Of a stretch of 64,000 nt of DNA, positions 24,235 through 33,719 are shown piece by piece. Made by a program: the position numbers and the translations under genes. How positions within the stretch are numbered: the stretch's first letter is position 1; the number at the start of each line of letters is the position of its first letter. This stretch comes from Ascochyta rabiei. Its lineage: Eukaryota; Ascomycota; Dothideomycetes; Pleosporales; Didymellaceae. The notes under the pieces are model-generated. The model was not told the DNA's origin, did not search any database, and was given only the letters and a program-made list of their open reading frames with translations. Location: the NCBI RefSeq assembly GCF_004011695.2, contig NC_082415.1:992001-1056000 (forward strand), in the 5' to 3' direction.

Positions 24235-25009
24235 GGTGTGTGTATATATGTGTCTTAGTTGCGCAAAAGCGACAAGATCAAAACCGCAGGCCAATTGTCG
24301 AATTTCGCGGCAGAAAAGAATTCGGGCGGCCCCTAGTGCCAGGCGGTGAAGCAGGTCACGCTGACATCCCTGTTAGCGTCTCAGCGACACCATCTCAAAT
24401 TCTCAATAGAGGCCGTCCACATCGTTTACAACTCTGGCAGCTATCTCAGCGGCTGAGAGTTCCGAACACGGTAGATTAGTAGTGAACTGTTTTGAAGTAT
24501 TCAAACTAGTTCCCAATGGTCGCTGTATACTCTACTCTCGGCATCGTCATGGAATAACGTCTACCACATGTCCCCGCATCACTTCAGACATCGGAGAGAC
24601 TGTACTGCAAACAGTTGCAGACACATGAAACATATCCAGTGGCGCTTTCGGCGCTGTGTTATTGGTAAATAGTTGCGTATTCCCACGTTGCAGCCTTAGT
24701 ATGCCTGCCTGCAGCCTACAGGCTTCTGCCTGATTGCCTGCTTTCGCAGATGTAGCAACGTGAGTGGCTCGGCCTGAGCATGTCACCAAACGATCAATCT
24801 TCTGGACCGCAAGATTCAAAGTCTATGGGCCTATGGCAGCCTTGAGTCACTGTCTTATCCGAGGATGCACAAGTTAAGTACAAAGCCTTGCTAAGCTTTC
24901 GATCTTGATTCTCAACATCAGTCTTATCTGGTAACTTCCCACGTGCATGTCAAATCGTCCTGCACTTCCCTTGCGCTTCTAGCTACACATTACTTCTGCC
25001 AGTCACATC
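24235..25009. promoter_or_regulatory. Divergent promoter region, DRS1 / RBR ligase
   Basis: These 775 bp lie between two divergent start codons. No unambiguous known element was recognised. Confidence 0.4.
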
Positions 25010-26215
25010 ATGACTCGCTCCATACCCGAAAGATATCGCAATCTTGACCCCAATCCTGCTGGAGATATTGACAGAGGATCACCTCCTCTACCTGCACCTA
25101 CTACACGAGTCCTGCGCTCCCAAACCAAGACCACACGACGGGTTGTATCACCCGCACATGCTGCCTATATACAGTCCGGAATTGGCAAAGGCAAGAAGAC
25201 AACAAAACGCCGTAAGAGTCTCGATCCCTGGTATCCCAAACGCAAAGTCAATAAAAACCCAGAGCCTCGTGCTCCACCACCAAAACACTTCACATGCCGT
25301 ATATGCATCTCGCACCTCCCCAGCTCGGACTTTGTACGCTGGGTCACTAGTAGTCGCGCAAGGTTTCGTACACGACTTGACGCACCAGTCTCCTGCATCC
25401 CTCATCTCGCCCGGAACCCATCCCGTCGACACATCGATCCAGTCTGCAAGGCGTGCGTAGGATCCTTCATGGCAGCACGGCTCGAAACCCTCGGCGTGCG
25501 CCAAGTAAGCATTGGGTGCCTGGAGCTCGGCTGCACGACCGCCTGGCCTTTGGACCTCGTAGTCCAGTACCTCCCGCGAGACAAACTGGAAGCGTTCAAC
25601 CTCGCCACTTTCGACCTGTGGCGCGCCGACGCAGAGCTCTTCACGTGTTTATCTCCCTCGTGCACTGCTGCCGGATTCATCGATGCTTCCGCCCCAGGCT
25701 ACCCACAGGTGCAATGCAGCGAATGTCGCTTCCGCTCCTGTGCAGCATGCGCGACGCCCTGGCACACAGAGCAGACCTGCGCCGAGGTATCGGCCGCCGC
25801 TGTGGACGCGCAGATGAGCGATCCCGAGAAGGAAACGCTGCAGCTCATGCAGTCCAAAGATGGCAAACGCTGTCCCAACTGCCACTTGGTCGTCGAGAAG
25901 GACGGTGGCTGTCCGTCTATGTTTTGTCCCTCCTGCAAGAAGTACTTCAACTGGGACACTGCTGCGAGTGCTGTGCCGGGGACAAAGAAAGCCCGGCCGG
26001 TGCTGAGTGGACGCGGGTATTGGCAGACGCCAGGAACGGTGGTGTGCGAAGTAGATAGATTGGAGGGGAAGGTGACGGACGTTGCGGACGCAGTAATGGG
26101 TGAAGGCGCCTTGGAGAATTTTGATCGCTTTCTGATGGATCCGCCGCTGGGAAGGATTGAGGCGGATGGATGGGGGCATCTCCCACTACCTGATGAAGAT
26201 GATGCGGATTTATGA
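25010..26215 (+). CDS. RBR-type E3 ubiquitin ligase with shortened RING2
   Basis: A single exon encodes 401 residues. After a basic, Pro-rich N-terminus comes RING1 (about residues 96-175: CRIC, SCIPH, CKAC, then GC and GC). An IBR zinc domain follows (213-257: CLSPSC, CSEC, CAAC, H252, C257), then RING2 starting with CPNC at 288-291. C301 in DGGCPSMFC is where the RBR active-site cysteine sits; in this family it takes ubiquitin from the E2 as a thioester. The usual FCW after RING2 reads FNW (N314), and the second set of zinc ligands is not visible downstream. RING2 thus appears to keep one zinc site only. The C-terminal 85 residues are unlike other RBR proteins I know. The substrate is unknown. 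Confidence 0.85.
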   Translation: MTRSIPERYRNLDPNPAGDIDRGSPPLPAPTTRVLRSQTKTTRRVVSPAHAAYIQSGIGKGKKTTKRRKSLDPWYPKRKVNKNPEPRAPPPKHFTCRICISHLPSSDFVRWVTSSRARFRTRLDAPVSCIPHLARNPSRRHIDPVCKACVGSFMAARLETLGVRQVSIGCLELGCTTAWPLDLVVQYLPRDKLEAFNLATFDLWRADAELFTCLSPSCTAAGFIDASAPGYPQVQCSECRFRSCAACATPWHTEQTCAEVSAAAVDAQMSDPEKETLQLMQSKDGKRCPNCHLVVEKDGGCPSMFCPSCKKYFNWDTAASAVPGTKKARPVLSGRGYWQTPGTVVCEVDRLEGKVTDVADAVMGEGALENFDRFLMDPPLGRIEADGWGHLPLPDEDDADL

Positions 26216-27066
26216 AAGCGAGGTTGAGACGAACGGGTTGGGCTCCTGGCGTTGAGCCCCCAAAGAGCAAACACACGGAGAATAGTGAGCAAGCAAGACG
26301 TAAAAGCGTTTTGATTCGGTTTTGCGGAGCCCCAAGGCTCCAAATAGTAGTGGATTGTTGTGTCTGGCTTTCGAGTTTATATACACAACCCCAATAGAAC
26401 CAATCCTCAAAGACACTTCTCTGCCTGACCAGAGCATCCTATCCGTTGCTGAGAAATCAAATCTGTACGCTGTGGCAGCCATGCCGCCCTGTCTCCGTTT
26501 TCGCCGGAAGATGCATTTCGCTGTAAAGAACGCCCCCCAACCCTGAAATCGAACTGAATCTGATCGCGCAATGCATTATGGAAAAGTGAAGCGAAGTAAG
26601 CGCGTCATAGTCGACGCTTTTTGTACAAACCGTTTTGTGTTTCGAAGGTGGCGCACACAAGCTGCCGTTTTTACCTTTTTTTTTGCTGGTTTTACTGTGA
26701 TCCGTGTAGCGTGGAGCCTGGCGTGGTTTGTTGCCGGAAATCATCGCAACCGTCTTCGCAAAGCGAGAAATGGGAACGTATACCCATTGGCTGTTGTTGG
26801 CTCAAGGAGGTAGCCTGAGTAGCCGTAGCTTTGGGAGCGCGTGATGGTGCAACCGTAACTGAGCAGTGCAACGTCAGAGATCTTATACTCAACAAACGAG
26901 CATAACAGGGGAAGGGAGATGTCGAACGTGTGCAAGCTTAGCTGAGAAGGAGCCTATGCCGCCGTCGGTGTGGATACCCCGTTGGTGGCATGTTCGGACT
27001 GTTGGCGCTTCGCTGCTGCATGCTCGCTGTCCTGTATTAGCACGATTGTCAGCGTGGGAGCGTGAA
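26216..27066. other. Convergent intergenic region
   Basis: This 851-bp stretch lies between the ligase and poly(A) polymerase 3' ends. No gene is seen. Confidence 0.4.
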
Positions 27067-28992
27067 TTACTCCCGAGCCGTGAGGGTACGTCTCGGAGCT
27101 TTGAAATTTCGTGTGTTACGCACGTCGAGCCCTGTCTCGGCAAAGTGGCGCTTAGCAGCCTTGTTCGCGTCCTTCTTCTTCTCCTTCTTAGGGGGCTTCT
27201 GAGGGCGTGTCTCGTTTTCGCCAAACAGGTCATCGGGGAGTTGGGTGCTGAGCCGTTAGCGAACAAGCTGTGACAGAAAAACGGGCGATCTTACTTGCGA
27301 GTGTGGATTACACGAACAGATGTTGTACCTTCTTCGTACGAATTTGCAGTCGTCACGATGTTCCTGAAGTCGCTGACAGGGTACGAAATGTCGAGGGACT
27401 TGGTGCCGTCTACGCGCTGGGTTAGTCCCGGTCCGACGATGGGAACAGAGCTCCACATACCAGGCTTTAGCTTCAGGCCAACATAAAAGGTTGTCGTGTA
27501 CATGAAACCTTTTGGGGGGTCTGCGTTGGCTGAGGAAGACGGTACCTCTGACGCCGGGATCTGGTATTCGGTGCTTCCTTGTATAATCTTATCCGCTTGC
27601 TCTTCGGTCTCGAATCGATGGAACCGGTTAATGCCCTTCATCCAAGGTCGCGCGATGTCGATACCACATTGACCATCCTCGATATTCTTGCAAAGTAGGC
27701 GAAACTTGGATTGTACTAGTCCGGAGAACGTAGAGTGCGCCTTCTCGGTACGACTAGCTGCAATGACACTCAAGTAGTACTTGTGGTCCTTTGTGAAGAA
27801 GGTGTGCTTCTGGAACAGGTCTTTCCATTGCTTCTTGCCCTCAAGTATACCGTTCGCACCGTTGATGAGCTGATCAGCTCGCTCGAACTCCTCTCGCATG
27901 ACATCCAGGGTCGAGTGCATAATTGTGTGGGTGGCGCACATGGACGGGAACGCGGGTGTGATGATGGGCATCAAATGGGCTCGATCTCCGGGGTACTGAG
28001 TCGGGTTCCATACACGAAGGTTCAATGTACCTTCCTCGATATTCTTCAGCATGACAGGTCGCGGGAAAGGCCACTTGCCCATGAGCCTGAAAAACTTTGT
28101 GAGGATAGTAGCGCCACAAGCCATAGGATACAGCTGGCAAATGCGAGCGACCATGATGGCCCAAGCAATACCTCCTGGGTAACCAAAGACGGCTCCGTAT
28201 ATGCCTCGCTGATTACTCCATAGCTTGATCGCCCTCAGGGCATGGCGGAAGCTCTTGATCTGGGGTATCGACTGCATGAGCTCGAGGGTGACACGAGTTC
28301 CGTTTACACTGCGCATAGCCGTATCGTCGAGGCCACGCAGCATGGTCTTGTCCACGCCCTCGAGGTCTTTTGGTATTTGCGTCATGGTGGGGAGCGAGAC
28401 GAAGAGAAGATCGATGCTGACTCCACAGTATTCCATCTTGATGAGCGGGACGAACGCTTCGGGGACGGGGTTCATCTCGGTGATGTCCTTCTCGTTGGAC
28501 ATTTCTCTGAAGATGCGCTCGAAGTGGTCGAAGTAGTCTGGAAGGGCGATGTGCTTGGGCGCGACAATGAGGGTGTCGATATCAGAGGCTAGGGAAATGC
28601 ATTAGCCTGGTGGCAGCTCCATGAAAGACACCATGCAGACTTACAGGGCCCGTGGACGCCGAGGGCGTAGCTACCAAAGCAGAAGATCTTGCCGCCGATG
28701 GTGTCGAGCGTCGACTGTGGCAGGCCTTTCTGCTTGCCGACAAAGTGGCAGAACTTGTTGACGACATCTTGCAGGTGCTTCAGCACTCGTACTCTATGCT
28801 GGGTCAGCTGATTGCTGTGCGCGTAGTTGGGCGCTCGCCGTACCTCATGTCAGAACCCTCGGGGCTTTCAAAGACATTCTGCCTCTTGAGCTCTTCGACA
28901 AGCTCATCGTTCAGCTTCAGGTCGGCCTGCGAAGGCTGCTGGGTGGAGATGGGGGCCGTGACACCCCACTGCTTGGGCTGTGACTCTGCCAT
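27067..28992 (-). CDS. PAP1: Poly(A) polymerase, four exons
   Basis: Exons are 28992-28844, 28793-28645, 28588-27295 and 27247-27067 (introns 47-56 nt), giving 590 residues against 568 in yeast. The nucleotidyltransferase core is spliced together as FGSYALGVHGP|SDIDTL. The catalytic aspartates fall at D101 and D103, with the third at D158 in VSIDLLF. The start is set by MAESQPKQWGVTAPIS, a well-conserved family N-terminus. A longer frame to 29040 is possible but unlike the family. The last exon adds a Lys-rich C-terminus (PPKKEKKKDANKAAKRHF) that is missed without splicing. The enzyme adds the poly(A) tail to cleaved pre-mRNA in the nucleus, as part of the cleavage and polyadenylation factor. 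It is divergent from the 2H phosphoesterase. Confidence 0.95.
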
Positions 28993-29385
28993 GTCGGCGA
29001 CTGGGTGGTGCTGCAAACGAAGGACGTTCTCGACGCGCACTCGTCTGGAGGCGCGGCGGCGGGCTGGGCGCGGAGAAGAGGGCAGCTGGCAAAGGCTACG
29101 TGGTGGAGGGAAGGGTCGCTGGCAGCGTGATCCTGCGACGTTAGTACTGGCGGTATGTGCGCTTCCACATGACGACGCGACCTCAACGTCTGCTAGGATA
29201 CGTGCAACGAGGAGATGATGTTACCGACGCTGCATGGTGCTGCCGCAATCCGCAATCATCAGAGTGCCAAGATCTCACGCGCCACAACGCCACAACGCCA
29301 CAACGTCTCACCGCGCTGCCAGCCGGGCACGCGTCAACGAGTCGACTTCTCAAACAGCATCACTGCCACACGTACAGGACAAAGC
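28993..29385. promoter_or_regulatory. Divergent promoter, PAP1 / 2H phosphoesterase
   Basis: These 393 bp lie between the two start codons. A short direct repeat (GCCACAAC, three to four times) occurs at about 29280-29306. No known factor site was recognised. Confidence 0.45.
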
Positions 29386-30018
29386 ATGGCGCGCCAACTC
29401 CCAGCGCACCTCACCTACAAGACTGCGCTTGCATTGCTTCCACCAGCGGGCGTTACGCCGCCAATTGAAGCCGTGCGTCACGTCCACGACAAGAACTACA
29501 GGCGATGGCCACCTCATATCAACTTGATCTACCCGTTCCTTGCATCGCCGTTGGAGACTTCTGACAGCAACTCGCCTCGGTTGAGCCAGGCCATACGTGC
29601 ACGCATCGAGAAGGCCACCTCTGGCATACGAGCATTTCACGTGTCACTCAACGCTGATCCCCCTGGCAATTTCACCCACAGCAAAACTAGTAAGACCGTA
29701 TGGCTTGGACCATGCCCTGATGCGACCGTCAAGCAATTGCAAGCTGCCTTGCAAACCGAGTTCACCGAGTGCGACAGCGACCAGAGGGCGTTTACTCCTC
29801 ATCTTTCTGTCGGCCAGGCAAAGACCAACAAAGTTGCGGAGCAACTCAGCAAGGAGGTCACCAATGCCATCGCCGGTTTCTGCCAAGATCAAGAGGATAA
29901 TGACAAGACTCTAGACCGGTTTATTGACAGAGTCTATGTGATCGAACGAAAAGGTTTCCATGACAGGTTCACAATTGTTGGCTCAGTCGATCTAGCGCAG
30001 GAACAGCATGCAAGCTGA
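29386..30018 (+). CDS. 2H phosphoesterase (2'-5' RNA ligase-like) protein
   Basis: This single-exon gene encodes 210 residues from ATG 29386. The frame is open further upstream, but that part reads as low-complexity 5' sequence. Two HxN/S motifs mark the 2H superfamily: PPHINLIYPF in the N-terminal half and FTPHLSVGQ in the C-terminal half, about 110-120 residues apart as expected. Each motif supplies one catalytic histidine in this fold, whose members cleave 2',3'-cyclic phosphates or 2'-5' RNA linkages. The lack of targeting sequence suggests the cytosol or nucleus. Its position head-to-head with poly(A) polymerase suggests, but does not prove, a role in RNA metabolism. Confidence 0.85.
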   Translation: MARQLPAHLTYKTALALLPPAGVTPPIEAVRHVHDKNYRRWPPHINLIYPFLASPLETSDSNSPRLSQAIRARIEKATSGIRAFHVSLNADPPGNFTHSKTSKTVWLGPCPDATVKQLQAALQTEFTECDSDQRAFTPHLSVGQAKTNKVAEQLSKEVTNAIAGFCQDQEDNDKTLDRFIDRVYVIERKGFHDRFTIVGSVDLAQEQHAS

Positions 30019-30054
30019 ACCTTTCACCTGAAGTTCAGTTGGTACGGAAGCTTC

Positions 30055-31249
30055 TCAGTTGGTTGCGAAGAACTCCTTCAAGTTCTCGTCAAGCCACTTG
30101 ACATCTTCAGTACTCTGGCCAGGACCTGGGAATGTTAACCTCAAGCTGATACAAAAGTGACTTGAGGAGGTGGGACACTTACCGCCTGCCCAGTGGCCCC
30201 ATATGCTTGGAAATACCTTCAGCGTTCCAACGCCCGGTCTCATGGCCTCGACCTCAATCTCCGAGTCCTCTGGTGGAAAGTAAAGATCCGTTTTCGCCGG
30301 TAGCACCAGAGCTTTGGCCTTGATACCCTGCATCGCCTTCTTGAAGTCGCCATTGTACGGCTCTTGCTGTGAGCAGTCACCAGCCTGCCACGTATGCGCC
30401 ATGACGAGCATGTTTTCCGGATCTTTCGAGCACGCCCACGCTTCCCAAAAATTCACAAGGAAGTCGTCCAAGTCCTTGTATCCTAACAACGGTGCCGTCT
30501 CGTACAACTTCTCGCGATAGAATGCCTGTGAGAATCCCCATCCAGCATACACGCGACCCAATGCCTTCAGCCCAATCTTGGTGTTTTCCTCGGAAAACCC
30601 AGTGTACGATTTCAATCGTGCGCCCTGCAGATTTGCCGTTTCCACATCTGGTCTGGCCACACCCGCTGAGCTTGTCCCCTTTGCGGCAAACAGTGCGCTC
30701 TTTACGCCCTCGAGAAAAACCTGGTTATGCAGACTTGTTTTTGCACTCCCACAAAACGGCACACCAAGGTCCATGAAGTTTGGATACTGCGTCATCCACT
30801 GGTACGTCTGGCCTGCGCCCATCGACCACCCAAGCACAGCACGCGCATGTTTGATCCCGAGGTGCTTGGTGATAAGTTCGTGCTGTGCACGTACGTTGTC
30901 GTAGAAGAGGACTTCAGGGAAAGGGCGCAGGGAGGGCGTATTGGAAGGCGATGAGGATTGAGAGTTTCCGAAGAGCGCAGGAATAATGATGTAGTATTTC
31001 GAGGGATTGAGTGTCTTGTCAGAGCCCGTAAGCCAGAGGTTGTCGGAAATTACTGGTCGAAGGGATTAGTTATGAGATCGACGAGCAAGGAAGGAGGTAC
31101 AAACGGCCAGAGTACCAGGTTGGGTAGATGATGGCTGGAAATGAAGGGTCTCCGAGTGTTTTGTAGGCAATGAATGCATCAGGAATCTCTCCTCCCGACT
31201 TGAGCTTGAAGTCGCCAAGCTTGAACGTATCGTAGTCGTTTGAGCTCAT
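30055..31249 (-). CDS. Alpha/beta hydrolase, homoserine-O-acetyltransferase-like
   Basis: Exons are 31249-31105, 31052-30183 and 30125-30055 (introns 52 and 57 nt), giving 361 residues. The nucleophile elbow is GWSMG with Ser125. The catalytic histidine is expected in IWGHWAGG near the C-terminus. The family signatures AYKTLGDP, PTWYSG and SDNLWLTG are present. This group is related to MET2-type homoserine or serine acetyltransferases, but several members act as hydrolases, so the acyl acceptor is uncertain. Intron 2 (30126-30182) is 57 nt, a multiple of three, with no stop in frame, and has a GGTTAAC branch site. A retained intron would therefore add 19 residues. The upstream start candidate at 31261 is not an ATG. 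Confidence 0.83.
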
Positions 31250-31937
31250 GTCGTCGGTCAAGATTATTTGATATGGTTAGCAGGAGGCTTACAACGTGCT
31301 ATTATACTTCGTCAGTCTCCTCTTCTTCACAGAGCAGAGTGCATTGATAAGCTTGTACATACTGTATTTGCGATTTCCAAGCTCCTGACGCTCGTGATAA
31401 CCGAGCAATATCCGAATATAGAGTTGCACAACGAGCTTTGGGATGACCAAGCAGGAAACAAACAGCAGGAAGGAAGCGTAGGAGTGGAGTTGATGTCAAT
31501 TCGAAACTACTGTACACATCAAATACCTGCTGCTGCAGTCTTGGGACCTACGTGCTGCTCCTCACTTGGCCGTGGAGCTGATAACCAGATAGCTCTTAGC
31601 GGGGTAGCTCTTGTGGGGTCAATCGACGCTCCTATCCGCCGACTCGTAGCTCGGCTGATAAAAGACGCCGGAGCTAAGCGCGCTGCACTCTTACGGGAGA
31701 AAGGGAAGAACACAATTGATGTGGAGTCAGGGTGGAAATCGCATTAGGCCGCTGTTCAGGAGCGTGAATGACACAGAACGTGGACGTCTTGCAACAAACC
31801 CCAGGGTGTCTTTGCAACTAGCGAGAAGATGATGCATATCAAGCGGGTGTTCCGTACTTGATCGTGCGTCATCGTAGTCTCGGGATTATATCCGCCGTCA
31901 CTTTCCGTGCGATTCAACTATCGATCATCTTTTTTTT
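31250..31937. promoter_or_regulatory. Divergent promoter region, hydrolase / flavin-reductase protein
   Basis: This 688-bp stretch lies between two divergent genes. A T8 run sits just before the ATG at 31938. Short frames inside are not supported. Confidence 0.35.
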
Positions 31938-32933
31938 ATGCCGCTCAAAGTGCCGCTCAGACAAACCTTGCTCAATCGTATAAGAGCCTCAATCGGCGCG
32001 CCACAGCCGTCCACCTACCGCCACCTAAACATCAACCTTCCCAAGATGTCCTCCAAAGACTACGACGCTGAAAAAGAGATCAAGCGCAATCCGCACGGTG
32101 ACTTCAAAGCCGTGGAAGCCTCCCGCCCGCCTTTTGACGCATCTACAACCTTCCATTTTACACAAACACCGAAGCCAGACTGGAAGATAGGCTCAGGTCC
32201 CAATGATGGCTCCGGTCTCTCAAAGAAACATCGCTCGATAGACCCGTACGAAGAAGGCCGGCCCGTAGTGCACAACTACAAACTCCTGATCAGCGCCATC
32301 ATCCCACGCCCCATCGGCTTCACATCGACAATCAGCGGTGATGGTTCGAGCACAAACCTTGCACCCTTCAGCTACTTTAATATGGTGAACCACGATCCGC
32401 CCATCTTCGTGCTCGGGTTCGCAGGGGGGATGGACCGGGCGAAAGACACGCTCAAGAACCTGCTCGAGACCAAAGAAGCGGTTATCAACATCATCAGCGA
32501 AGAGTACATCGAGGCTGCTAACTTCACAAGTATCAATGCGCCTGAGAGCGTGAGCGAGTGGAGTTTTGCAGGCTTGCATCCCGAGAAGAGTAAGTTTGTC
32601 AGGCCGGACAGAGTCAAGGAAGCAGTGTTCTCTATCGAGGCAAAGTTGGTGGAGACGAGGGAGTGGACGAGTAAAAGCGAGAGCACGCCAGGAAAGAAGA
32701 CGGGTGTTACGGCTTTCTTGGAGGGTGTGAACTTTTGGGTGAGAGAGGATGCGATCGATGAGCAGGGGGTGCTTGTTGATCCTGCGGTTTTGAAGCCGGT
32801 CAGCAGGCTTGGCGGTATCACGTATGCCAGGACGACACAGGCTTTTGAGCTGCCGAGGCCCGACTACAACGAGGTTACAAAGGATAAGGAAGTTGAGGAG
32901 CTGGCGAAACCGAAGGACCAGGGGCAAGAGTAG
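31938..32933 (+). CDS. Flavin-reductase-like (FMN-binding split barrel) protein
   Basis: A single exon gives 331 residues. The flavin-reductase-like domain runs from about residue 110 to 300. Its wording includes LLISAIIPRPIGFTSTIS, LAPFSYFNMVNHDPP and LKNLLETKEAVINI. These proteins bind FMN and often act as NAD(P)H:FMN oxidoreductases or as partners of oxygenases. The N-terminus from the first ATG (MPLKVPLRQTLLNRIRAS) is Arg-rich without acidic residues and could be a mitochondrial presequence. A second ATG at 32046 (MSSKDYDAEKEI) would give a cytosolic form of 295 residues. The true start is undecided. The C-terminal tail is charged. Confidence 0.82.
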   Translation: MPLKVPLRQTLLNRIRASIGAPQPSTYRHLNINLPKMSSKDYDAEKEIKRNPHGDFKAVEASRPPFDASTTFHFTQTPKPDWKIGSGPNDGSGLSKKHRSIDPYEEGRPVVHNYKLLISAIIPRPIGFTSTISGDGSSTNLAPFSYFNMVNHDPPIFVLGFAGGMDRAKDTLKNLLETKEAVINIISEEYIEAANFTSINAPESVSEWSFAGLHPEKSKFVRPDRVKEAVFSIEAKLVETREWTSKSESTPGKKTGVTAFLEGVNFWVREDAIDEQGVLVDPAVLKPVSRLGGITYARTTQAFELPRPDYNEVTKDKEVEELAKPKDQGQE

Positions 32934-33719
32934 GTCGTTGACCTCGTCGATATGTCCCTTGCGGTAGGCTTCTGTAAGAGAAACGCAGTCGAGTGCGCTG
33001 GCACTGCATAGATGGTGGAGTCGTATAGAATGGTAGATGGAAGAACAGGTTTTACCTCAGCTACACTCAAGTGGCTTGAAAAAGTTCCAGCTCCGATTTT
33101 CGTAAATCGGCTCTCAGCATATGAACGTGAAAATGGACATGGCTGCAGACGCGTGCGCATCGTACACGCTGTCTCAGAGCGGATGTCGTCAGTGTAGATT
33201 AGCTGCGGGCGTATGTTGACTTGCTAACAGCAGCTGGACAACTGGTCGCACAACAAGAACACCAAAGTGCGCATGGCTGCCGCAACTCTCGCCATGTGCG
33301 CAACACCACGCGTTGCGCATCGTGGACATCTTCGGAGATAGGTCTCAACTCACACAAGGCGCAACAGTCCCGCATCATGGACAAACGTATCCTTACCAAT
33401 CGGACGCCAGCACTTAAAACGCCCCAAAATGGCAAGCAGCACGCCATTGCGCGTGCCGCACGGCTCACTCCTTCCAAAGCTCAATCAACGGGCATCATCG
33501 CTGCTGCGAAGGCAGATAATAGAAGGTCTGTTCGCAAGCGGCCGGTCCACATCCGGAGATGAGGCGTCACCACGCAAACAAGCCCATCCTTCTGCTGGAC
33601 CCTCGACCTCCTTCTGGGAAACCAACAACAACACCAGCAGGCGAGCGAAAAATATGGGCGTTCGCTAACCCACCTGTGGACTTGCGCGTTACTCTTTCTT
33701 TCCTAGCCGTGCTGTCGCC
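32934..33719. other. Intergenic region
   Basis: This 786-bp stretch lies between two genes on the same strand. It holds only short unsupported frames. Confidence 0.4.

Noticed and set aside
23327..24349. 340-codon plus-strand Ser-rich frame
   Set aside because: It is the antisense of the acidic N-terminus of Drs1. Runs of Asp/Glu codons read backward give Ser-rich open frames.
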